Position numbers and translations under genes: made by a program. Under the pieces are notes generated by a model. The model was not told the origin of the DNA. It did not search any database and saw only the letters and a list, made by a program, of their open reading frames with translations. Positions 1 to 12,200 of a stretch of 64,000 nucleotides of DNA are shown piece by piece. Source of the stretch: Prostheceraeus crozeri (Eukaryota; Platyhelminthes; Polycladida; Euryleptidae). Every line of letters begins with the position of its first letter. The stretch's first letter is position 1. The DNA lies in NCBI GenBank assembly GCA_907163375.1, contig CAJQUW010007893.1, forward strand, positions 62,001 through 126,000. Direction: 5' to 3'.

Positions 1-221
1 CCTCTATGACAAATTGATTTGAACTATCAACTCTTAAAAATGCTGGTCTTTCAGAAAAAAACAGATTTGGCTATCTAATTTCACTTATCTTAATTTTGCT
101 TCTTGCATGACATATTTAAGGACGTGCAAGTAGATTTACGATGCAAAGACATATAGCCTAGCTGTGTGACCCGATGCTTTTCCACCAAATACTTTTAATC
201 AATTAGCTTGAATAAACTCAC

Positions 222-284
222 CTGTCCTTTTTCAACTCCGAAACTGACGTCAGACACAGCTTTCACCTTGCCTTTCAGACACAG
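222..284 (-). CDS. ABCA nucleotide-binding domain 2, first exon only
   Basis: A 63 bp, phase 0-0 exon encodes LCLKGKVKAVSDVSFGVEKG and one Gln, the NBD2 strand before Walker A ('KGRRKAVDDLSFGV'). The donor GTGAGT follows at 221. The acceptor AG at 285-286 has a poor pyrimidine tract, so the 5' border is the least certain in the model. Walker A and the rest of NBD2 must lie left of the window: I see no NBD2 motif in 1-221. Confidence 0.8.
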
Positions 285-3200
285 CTCTTAAACATAGCTA
301 TTTTTCATTATCAAACTTGCATTGTGATTGTGTCTATTTGCATAATGATGCCTGTTATAGTATATAAAATTTTTGCATCATTTAGAAAGTTGTTTCAGAC
401 GGCAAGGTAAATTTCATATTTTTGGTTTTATCCTTAAAGGCAAAAAAATTTTTAGGAAATTCTCCTTTCCCGACTAAAATTAGCACCTTACTGGTTATAA
501 GCTCATTGCAAGTAAGACGTCAAGTACATTGTAGATGCAAACGAGTGAGTCCAAATCATTATATCAATAAATCATATTAAACGCTTGTTAAAAACATTCT
601 CAAGCTGAATTTTATCAACGTTTTGCAAACAACTTAATAACCGCAGTTACATAGCTATGTGATCAAGCATCTGTAAACCATGTGCACTATGCAGCCATCT
701 CAAGCGCTCCTCTGCACAGGGGAGTCATCAGTATTTATACAGCGTGCAATTTTATCAGGCATACATCTGCAATGAGACATTAGTTCTTATCCGACTCTGG
801 TGTATAAACCATCAGCAAAAATTCATAAACCTATAATTTGTCAGAAAACCAAATTTCCATTGAAAAGTCAAATCCATTGCTTGACAACCCAATATACAGC
901 CTTGGTTTTACGAAAATGCAAAGATGAAATTATAAGACCACACGACTTCTTAAAAGCCACAAAAGGATAAAATCCTTAGGAATTTGCGTCGTTCACAAAG
1001 AATGAAATACTCTGAAGGGATTTCATGTTGATCATATGAGAGAAATTTTTATTTCACAGAAGAATGATGTTTCTAGTCTTACAATGATGATTTGCACTTT
1101 ATTGATTTATTTGCATGAGAAAATGAAGAAGGCTACGTGAACAATACGCGCATGTTGTTCCGCTAAATTGAAACATATTGCATTGTGGTGTGGTAAACTT
1201 GGTGAAGAAAATTTGATAGAACATCAATATACTGTATCTTATTATCTAAACATTTCTAAAAATGCTTCATTTACTGTTTGTTGCATTCCAAAATGTTGTT
1301 TGCTGCATCGTATATTGTGGAAAGAAGTAGTGTAGAATGCAGCATCGTATAATATGTACCATATAAACCCCATCATCACATCTGAATGGACAACGATTGT
1401 GCATCTTCTGTACTGTAATTATCAGCCATCACAAGAGTAATGCAAATTTTGTGTGAACTCCCAGCCTTCTCACATTAAAAGTATTGAATTTATCAGTTTC
1501 GATGCCAATAGAATTATCGACTCAAGAGGAGAATTTTGACAACTTTATCAAGTTAAATCAACATTTACCTTTGAAAGATGTGAAATCGCCAACGGGAAAT
1601 TACGTTCACATGATCGCATTCTTTCCTTTTCATCATGAACTGTTTGATCTTCCTGAGATATGTCTCCTTCACGTGATGTGTATTTTCTGTTTGTAAGACA
1701 AGGAGAACACATTTAATTCCAATAAATCATGACAGCAAAACACAGAGAATAATGCAAATCGTTATAGGACCTACAATTCTTCCTATATAAACATGAAACA
1801 GTGCTTTTAAATGATCATACGGTACAAGCAATTTTATAGAAATAATTTTGTAAATCCCGCGTCACTAGGAGGCTTTAAATGAAGAGGAAGGCGACATAAT
1901 CTATGAAAAACAAAACAATAAGATAAGTAGATAATACAGCAGTAATAGCAGCATCACAGTCTAATCTTCAAAGTGTAGTCGAAGACGTAGATCAAAAAAG
2001 TAAAGAATGTGGAATGAGCCTGAATTAAAAGATTTAGTTCAGACCATAAGAAATATCGTTCAGCTGGAACAAGTGCAGGAATACAATTACTTGGGAAGCC
2101 TATGCAATTCCGAAAGTTCTAGTCTACATTACTTTCATATATTCGACCCCTATTGTACGATTGACTGGGTTTGGTACATGTGAATAACGGCAGAAACGGG
2201 CTGGGGCGTTAAATACATGTAGATTCGGGCCGGGAATCGAGTCCGCTTCTAACTCTATGTAAATGTATAGATATCTCGCCAGAATTTTCACAAACCTATG
2301 CATTGCGACTACTTGTATGTGATTCACTGCATGTGACTCACTGGAAACTATCATTATAATTGACACTTAATCGAAGTACAAAATTAATCGAGTACCTATA
2401 AAAAATGGACTTATGCATTCCTTGAGAGTACAATGCAACTTACATCGATCGGTCGCTCCTCTTGCAGCATGTTCGTTTGCAATATATTCGATTTATTGCA
2501 CGCTTGAAGGTTTTGGTCTCGACTAAGATATTAATGATGAAAATTAGGACGCCTTCAATTGCTAGATAAATGAAATTGTATCCCAACATTTCAAATGAAT
2601 ATGGATTCTTGTAGATGAAAATTCCCAACGGCTCAACGAGTGAGGAGTAAACTTGATTTTCAGATAGTCTCGTGAGTCCTAAGCATGTTGCATACGCCGG
2701 AAAGATCATGAAAACAAATTCCATTATCCTGACTTGTGGGTCTAGCTAAAAGGCAGGAATGTAATTCATTCAATACATTTTCATTTCTTATGTTTTATCA
2801 CAATTTAAAACCGAAGTTCAATATATGACGTAATTATATGACGTAAAATGTAGATGAGCAATTTGAACATCAATATTTTCATATGCATCAACAAAAGTAG
2901 TACGGCATAACATTTCTCTTCAAACGCTTATGTTCTATAAAAACGGGCGAATGAAAATGTCGATTAAAACGATGATAAAGTTAGTGATAAATAACAAATA
3001 TAATATAAGGAAAATTTATTCACTGGGTCACTTTGTATCAAAATAACCTTAGATACTTAGACAGTGCATTTCAGGAGATTGATTAGAAATTACAATTCAA
3101 TATCTTCTGACCACTGAAAAATGTGTCCATCTATCATAAACTGAATTAATTGTCATTTTGCTTTGATGCAAAAAGAGATGACAGAAAATAATTTTTAAAT

Positions 3201-6200
3201 AGAATTTCTGAAATACAACGAAACGAGAAATTATCTGTAAATGTACAAATAGACACAATTCAAGTAACATGGTTTTGGCTAACGCTATATATGCTAGAAA
3301 AAGAAAGGATACTATCACACGTGAGAGCTGTGGGTTGATTATTTAACCAATCAGGAGGTGCTTCGAACTGATTCTAACTATATCTTCTCACAATCAGGAG
3401 AGATCATCGCTTTCCTGACGATGATTGCGTAGAACGGTCGAAAGATCTCGTAAAAATAAAATAGGTTTCGAAAACGAACATCTGTTTTGCGGAGTCCCTT
3501 GGAAAATTATTACTATAACAGGTGTTTCAAGGATCAGCCTTTCCATGGTTTAGCTATTTTTGACAACTTTAGGTTTTTTGACAACTTTGAAGCGAGATAG
3601 TCATAGGTATAGTGTGCTGTATAAAACGCAGTAACGTCAAAATCTGCTGTGTATTTACTCTTCTTTTCGATGGTCAATTGAGTGGTACCAATTCATGACG
3701 CAAACTTATTCGTCATGTCGATGGACTAATACGAGTACAATTCCGTTCAATCAAATTGATGACGGCAAATCTGAAGATGAAGAGCGCGAAAAAGTAAAAA
3801 AAACAGAGAATGACGTGATAATAGAGGATAGAAATAAGTGACAGCACTATTTTATCCGAAAATAAAGACGGACATAACGCGTCTGAAACGATGCGACCGA
3901 AACATGATCTTCAGATTTTGGCAAGCTGTAGAAACTATCACGCGGGAGGAACAAGAGGAAGATAAACACAGATAAAAATAGAAACGGTTGGAACGAGCTG
4001 CCATGTGAAAGAAAATTCTGTAGCAATCCCTTCGACTCCTTTTCATGCTTCATCACGAATAAAACTCAGGACAATTACGTAACTCTTACGTGTACAAATG
4101 AAGAAGGTGATAACCGATACCAAACAGGAAGCTAGCACGCTGCGATTCACTTACTCGAGACCAGGAAAAAGAAATAGCACAATGTTTCTTCTAAGCGATC
4201 TACGAAGAGTATCTGAAGAAGATTAGAAAATATTCTCCTACAAATGCTGACACATTCCAAAATACCTTTGTTGTCAATTGTAGGCTCTCATACTGCTGTT
4301 TAGCCTATTTCCATCACCATTGAGTGCCTGTATAGGTATCTAAAATAACAATTATGAAAAATCCTGCAAGAATATATCAGCGTATATTATTAGTAACTAG
4401 GGACCTGTAAAAAATCTCGGTCAGGATGCATGCTTGACATGTATCAAGCTTTGCAATAAATTTGGGGCTCCGCGGACGATCTCAATGGCAATTAACTTTG
4501 CTTTTCTTCGTGGTACTCGGAGAGTTCAAATGATTGACAACAAACTCATTGAGGAAAAGTGGACAGAGTGGTACTTCAGTAATATGAGGGAACTGAGTGG
4601 GAATATGCACTTAACATGGAGTTTTATCGATGTGCCTTCAACTCACTCTCTCATGAGTGTTAATACTTTTATTGTCAATAATTTGCAAATGTTCCTCAAT
4701 GTTAAATAGGCATTACAGAAACGCTACTTACTTTTCCCTTCGATACAAGTGCCAAAAGAAGCAGCAGAATTGAAATTATAAACGCCGTCAATATTTGAAT
4801 CAAGTATATGACTAATAGAGCTGTTCCTCGACTTTTGAATAATCGAGAAAATAGATACGAGAGAGGCAATGTGGCAAAACTGAAACGAAATTGAATGGTA
4901 TTTGAAATGCACATTGTGGGATGAATTACCTTCAATTTACAATTCAATACGCAAAGTGTGCTCTAAAATACCGTGCAAACGCGGGTAGACAGATGATATT
5001 TAATGATAAAAACACAAGTTGTTTATGAAAACTATTCGGCAATAGAGAATATTTCCATATATATTTAAGTACGATAGTTTTTAGTTTTATATAGGTCTAA
5101 TATATCTTAGCATATTTTAAGTTTTATATAATGATCATGATGATATTAATTGCATATATGTAGCATGGCTTTAGAAAGCGGACGAATACAACAATATAGC
5201 AATTTATGAAGTGCAAGCCTGAAAATTCTAAATTTTCAATCTCATTCTATTATATATGATACTACGTATCTGGTCCACCTATTTCCAGATTTGTATGCTA
5301 ATGCTAAAATTAAAGGTGTGTGTAATGCCCAAACAAGAATGTGTGTCGACGCCCGTGACAGGTGTGAAATCAAACAATCTAATTACAAAACTGAAGATAT
5401 GTTGCACCTGCCTTTGAAAAATTGAGAGTAAACAGTACATAACCATATAGAAGTACCAGAACATTTATTGAAATTCTGTTTCAAATTCATATACAAAAGT
5501 TAGTTGTCACGCTAAAAACCAGCATCAATCTCTCATACATACCCATAGAAAATCACTACTTCAACAAATTCACAACCGGACATCATGTATACATAGATGT
5601 CAAAAAATTTGCGATGCAAATGTATTTATAGATAAATTTCATTCAACAGAATTACATTATTCAATATGTGAATATATGTAGAGTTAATTATTCAGCTCCC
5701 TCGAAAGTGCGTTAGTCCGCTCAGCTATGAAGCCGCTAGCGGTCCGAAATTCAATCGATCATTTGGAGGCACTTAATGCAAAATCATGTGATGGCTACAG
5801 CGTTATGCCATGTGGTTGGAAACTTTGTAAACCGAAATGTGCTTTATACATGTTCAAGGTAATTGCTACGAGCATTACCGTGTGCATGAAAGGTTGATTC
5901 CAAACAGAGACTGGGTCATTTGTAATTTCAATCAAAAAGCGGAAGTACACATGTATGAGTGATATTTCTATTTTACTCCAAGACGGCTACAAAAAGCTGT
6001 CGAACGTTTTCGGTTAGCGTCCACCAGCCATGATCACGACAAATTGACAAAGGCCTGTAAGAACACTAGGAATCAAATATACCACAGCAATCGACACAGC
6101 CGACCAATCAGACATTAGAAATTACATATGAATACACACGGATACTAACACACACACCGATCTCGACAGGCATGAAAGCTGAACAACAGACAAGCGTGAC

Positions 6201-9200
6201 ACATGCAACCAACAATTAACAACAAGATGACTGACATCACTCCAAACTAAGGCATGTAGCCAGAACAAGATGTAAATCATAAACATACTCTTTCCAAAAA
6301 TCAAGAAAGGCAAACACAGGCAACCAAACAACGAAAACCGCACATAGAAAAGGGTTATGATATGTGAGACAAAGCGAGAAAGAGACTCAAACGAAAGAAA
6401 TGAATAAATAAAATGTGAACTGATCAAAACAGAAACAGAGAAATGTAAGTATAGTAATAATAAAAAGCTACAGAGGAATTAAAATAGGCAAAAGCTAAGA
6501 AAAAAATAATGCAAAATTAGGCTACATCTGCTAAGTTAAAAATTCCCATCCCATGCACTGTCCAGAGTGTGGAACATCCGATTCCCTCCACCCTTCAACG
6601 TGCCTCAGTGTGGAGTGATGTCAGTCATCTTGTTGTTAATTGTTGGTTGCATGTGTCACGCTTGTCTGTTGTTCAGCTTTCATGCCTGTCGAGATCGGTG
6701 TGTGTTAGTATCCGTGTGTATTCATATGTAATTTCTAATGTCTGATTGGTCGGCTGTGTCGATTGCTGTGGTATATTTGATTTCAAGTGTTCTTACAGGC
6801 CTTTGTCAATTTGTCGTGATCATGGATGGTGGAGGCTAACCGAAAACGTTCGACAGCTTTTTGCAGCCGTCTTGGAGTAAAATAGAAATATCACTCATAC
6901 ATGTGTACTTCCGCTTTTTGATTGAAATGAAAGGTTGACTAGGATAATTCAATGAGCGCCGACTCTGCACGCGGAATGACAGACTATACTAACTACTGCA
7001 TATTAACTTATATTATAAATATATATACATATATATTTACACAAAGTCATCCCATATTGCTCTTGTGTAGCATAGAGTGCATGTCTCAACACACAAAATA
7101 CTTCCCTCCAGTGGAAAATGCTTTCTCAATTTTGTCCTTAATTTATATATTACTTATAAGATATCATAGGTTTGTGTGTTACCAAAGGTAAGTTATGATA
7201 ATGAAATGGCAATTAGTGAAAAAGTAGAGCATTGCTGATTTTCACTCCATGAATACTTCCAAGGTTCATTAGATTACTTTCTTACTTTATATTCAAGGCT
7301 TCATAGAATCAGAATAGAAAGTAGTTTCTTATCACATACAAAGTAATGAGTAAGGAATGCACGTAGGAAAAGCTAGCATACAAGATAAAAATGATTTCAA
7401 CACATCTTCTTTTAACCACCTGCAACAAGCTAGATTATGAGGTTGTTATGATAAAAATTCATCTCATCCGAAAGCTACTTACCAATGAAGGACAAGCAAG
7501 ACAATAGTAGCAGAAAAGTTCTGTTTTGCGTAAAATGATGGCACTTTGAAAGCAAAGATGATAAGTGCAAAGAATCCAATGACCAGCCCAGAAAACAGCT
7601 GCAATCAAAACGATAGCAATAAAGTAATTGAACTTTTCTCAATTGTCAAGTCATGAGTTTAGAAGTAAAACATTTTTAAACCTCATATTCGAAAATATGT
7701 TCGAATGCTCTACATTTCATATGAAATTGACACTCGAATTATCAAAGTATTCAAATCTGAAAATGTCGGCATGTAGATCGTGCGTCAATCAGAAAACTTA
7801 CATTATTCCTAAATATCGAATCAGAAATCAAATTCCGAAACCAAATGTGAATTATTATACTGCCCGATAAGAGACAGACATCATCGCACCAAAGAACACT
7901 TGAAAATTAATCGTTCATCTATTTATAGTCATCTTAAAAGGGAATTGTGGCAATTTTACCAGTTGATCTCAAAATACGTGATTTGTTTATCATATCCGGA
8001 AATCAAAAACCCGAGGGCAAGCAGACGCTCTAGTGCTGAGAAATGTCATTTTCCATCGCTGAGGCTATTGTATTATATCAGCTAATCAGCGGTGGAATAG
8101 CACCTGCCGTCAGAGAGCCAGGAAGCGAGCATTCAACCGTCCAAATGTGCAGAAAAAAATAAGTTAGGATAGGCCTATTTCCTTTCAGTCATGAGCGACA
8201 ATGAGCTTAAAGCAATGGAAAATGGGGACATTGAGCCATTTCAGAATACAAAGCCTAATCTGTTTGAGCCCATCAGACCGAAAAATGGACTTCACGAAAA
8301 AACTGTAGTTGTATAGCTGATACTTCGACTTTTCTTGTCGTGTTCTCTGCTTGAACGAAGGTGTCCTGAGAATAACTTTTCAACGAATTTTGGCAATCGG
8401 GAGAAAAGAAGAAAGTAGTAACGAGAGGAATTCAATAATAGTGCTCGCCGATGGATCGCCTATTCCCAATTTGTGTTTTGGTTACATAAATGGCCCTATA
8501 GGCAAAGAAGTTCGGAAACTTTTGCCTAGGTGTGCCTATGACGAAATACGAAATGAGTTCCTATCTGTTGATGGTACTTACACCGATTTTGAACCCCATG
8601 ACAGTATTTCTGTCGACTAAGCATCAAGTTTTTTTCAAAATTACAACTTTTTCTGACACCGTGAGTGATTTTTGAGATCCGGGAATTAACTATTTTGATG
8701 CATGCGATCGGTTTGCTAATACGCGGCTATAATAGCGGTGCTCATTAGTACTCAATTCTAAGATGATATTTTGAATCGTATGCACAATTTATAGGCCTGG
8801 CCTTAAATGTAAACGGCTTATAAATGAGTTTTTTACTTGCAGACATAAACTATAGCAGCAAATAAGTCTAGTGCGTGCACTATGTATAGGCTATATCCAT
8901 AATTGCAGCTTTTTGACGTGAATGCTCTTCGCCTAATATTTTGGCGTACCTATCCACCTCAGATTTATCCTCACGAAAATGTATGGAGCAGACAACGGCG
9001 TTTTCGTAGGAGTCCAGTCTTTTCTGCTAATTTTAGTTATCCAAGCTGGGTGCACGTTGGCTCGTTAGGATCTGATGGAAAACTTAGAATCTGTTAAGAA
9101 ATATTAAGTTCCGGGCAGGGTTGGAACAATTACAGTATTTTCATAGTGAATCTAACTTCCGCTTGTGTCGTCTCCCCGAGAAAAGATAAGCTGCTAAAAA

Positions 9201-12200
9201 TACGTACAGTCTATTTGCTAAAAGATATGTACAATACCGAGCTTTCGCGAGCCGGCTCGCGAAAGCTCGGTATTGTACATGAGCTGTATGGGTTCGTATT
9301 AAACAACGGCAGCAGACATTTGATAACAGAGAAGAGCTCAACGAACTTAGTAACTTCCTTTATTGAATGTTTTTTATATTTCTAGGTTTATATATCGTGC
9401 ATTTTTTACTCTTGCTTTACCTGTGACATTTCTAAGATCATTGTGATCCTAATTTGAAATTAAAGTTTTTAATCCTTTCCGTCTGATGACATGTTCAGCA
9501 GTGTAGATCGAAAATCGCGAGCTTGAATATGCATGTTTATTTCTTTCTAACTGATGACTTGAACACTCAAAAAAAAAGATCAACAAATTGCAATGACAAG
9601 TCTAGGCCCACTTTACAAATAACAATAAATAACGATATTCAGACAGTCGGAATATATGTTCATTTTAGCAATGGAAGTGTTTTGTACTTGCGAATTTTAC
9701 TAAAAGTCGAACAAAAGCGCTGAAAAACGCGTCAGTTATTCTGTAATTTTTAGTCCCACTCAATCGTCTGATCAACAATATGACCTTCGTTTTAGTTTCT
9801 GAATTTCGTTTTGATATCCACCAGCAAACGTGAAATTACCACTGAGCATGATTTATCTAAGATATTGCCAGTCATGAATGAATCAAGACCATAGACAGCT
9901 TAAAAACATAATACTTTCATTACAAAACGATCACGCAAACTAAAAAAATTGATTTTCATAAACTTACCATATCCCAAAGAAAATTACTTATCCAATATAG
10001 CAGCGGACTGATCCCATATAAATGTTGCATGAACTTTTCTCTTGACATCCTCTCTTTTGCAGCCCTGAGCATTAATGTTACAGGAATTGTCGTAGCAGAA
10101 ACCATTATAACCAAGGCAATGGAAATGTCAATCATTTTCGCCAACCTGAAAAAGTGTTTGGATTAGTACACTTGCAGTAGCGAGATTTTTACGTACGATC
10201 TTATAACAAGAAACTTACAATCTTGTATTGCTCAAGCCGACTTGTGATTCAACAAATGGGTGCGCATACGCGGTTATTCCTGAAAAGATACAAAATGATT
10301 GAAAAATTCAAATTCAATGTATATCATGCAGCAGTCAAAAATAAAGGCCAAATGTGATTAATCAGTTTGAATGAACTCAATGTGTGACAACATTGTTTGT
10401 GATAATGACATGTACATGTCTTTTATTGTATGCTCTTATCATATTTTCATTGGCAACAGATAGTCTCAATGTTAAAGGTAGTTACTATTATACATGCTTA
10501 CCATATTCTGCTGCAGCAGTTTGGTTATTTGTCTTTTCATGAATAGCGTTCCTCAATAACATGTTTGATAGAGCATTGTAATATGAAGGACTTGTGTGGA
10601 AACCTTTAGTGTTGTACCACAAATTCACTGAATTCGCTGATGAATCAAACTCCCATCCTCCCCATAACTGATCTCTACAAATTAAAAGCAATATCAATAT
10701 TTGCTACGGAAATACATGCAGCTTTGCATTACTAAAATAATATCATGAAATGCCATTTCTGTTCGCTTTGTTGCACGATGTCAGTGGGCATTCAGCAGGA
10801 AATAGTCATGTGTGCATGTGACATCACTAAGGCATCCGTACATCGGATTGCTCTGATTTGATCGATGTGACTTGAAATTTAGTGTCCAATTTCTTGCATT
10901 GCTATAATTGAAATCGAAACATGAAAAATCAGTGGAGGAAAACCTTCGAAGACGGAAGTTGATTGCAGCATCACATAGAATTCTGGCAAACTGAATTTGT
11001 AAAATAAAGAATACAACATAATAAAATATCTGGTGTGAAAATGTAATTATGAAGAGATAGAGCATGCGAAATTCATGACATGAAACCTTTCCTCTCAGAG
11101 AATTCTTGAGAGCTGACAGTCACTTCTAAGGTGAGCAACCATCTCCACCTCAGTGAAGATTTTAATTGGAGACAATGCATCTTTCATCATCCCGCATTGA
11201 TGCCTTTTTAGCTCTTGTTGGTATACATGAATAGACAAATTTGAATATCACATGGAATGAAATTTAGTGACTTTGACAGATGAGAAAAAGCCCCTAACAT
11301 TTCTCTGCTGTATATTTCTGAAATGGAAAAGATCTTAAACCAGAGTCTATTAAGATAATGTACATGTAAAGTAAATTAATTTGAAAGTTCGTGAGTCTAT
11401 GGTGAGCGTTTTTGAAATGTGCTCTCAGATAAGAGCTACAATAAATAAATAGACTATCCAAAGTGTCAAATTATCAGACATTTAAGTGAAAAATATCGAT
11501 CTACTCGACCTTTTACCCTTTCTGACGGTCATTTAATGCACCCTAAATGGCGCTAGTAGAATTTCGCGTAAGTTCCAAATATTTTATTCTCAATGATGTA
11601 AGAACGGGCTCTAGAAATCCATAAATGTCGATATATCGATAGGAATTGGATGCATTGGGAAAACATCAGTTCAGTTCGTTCGGCAGTTCATGAACAGCAA
11701 ATTCTTAGCTCCTTCAGCTCAGTAGCAGCAGCTGGAACATCCCATTCACTCAGTTAACTCGCTGATTACTTAGCGGCTGAAAGCGCAGTTTGCTCAGTCA
11801 CTCACTCAAAAGTTCGAATGCACTAGCTCGAATGCATGTATTAAGACGTTTGTTAACAAAAACAATGAATTCTTACCCTGCTGATGTTTTGCCGTTCCCT
11901 TCGGCTACTAAGAAATCGCTGACAGATTTCTGATGATCGTTGAGGACGATAATTTTGTCGCTTGGCATTGTTTCACTCACAACAGTTGGCCAACCTTTAG
12001 AATAAATGCTTGGGCATTTCAGCTTACTGGATGCAGTGTCGCATGAGCAAGCTGCTGCATCTCTGTATGCCTTCTCCTGAAGATGTGACATAGCAGGTTG
12101 AACCGGCCACGATTTATTTTCCATATTGCAATGCTTCGTAAATCTGAAATGGATGAAAAGTAGTGTTGACTTCAAACATTATGCAATATCAGTAACCTTA

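Larger units (their letters stand above)
7599..9967. other. ABCA intron with unrecognised plus-strand ORFs and a perfect palindrome
   Basis: Contains two short plus-strand reading frames of unknown origin (8190-8620) and a 54 bp perfect palindrome (9227-9280). The remainder is AT-rich without recognised features. Confidence 0.5.

Noticed and set aside
3847-4056. Two overlapping minus-strand ORFs of 64-69 codons
   Set aside because: No homology by eye, no splice-site support that keeps ABCA phase, and the flanking ABCA exons (4879-4732 and 2745-2444) already join in phase.
5700-5780. tRNA gene on the minus strand (TAGCTGAGCGG A-box)
   Set aside because: No paired B-box, no cloverleaf and no acceptor stem; at most a SINE head scrap.
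6122-6427. 101-codon minus-strand ORF
   Set aside because: It lies across an arm and spacer of the 5925-6928 inverted repeat and has no recognisable domain.
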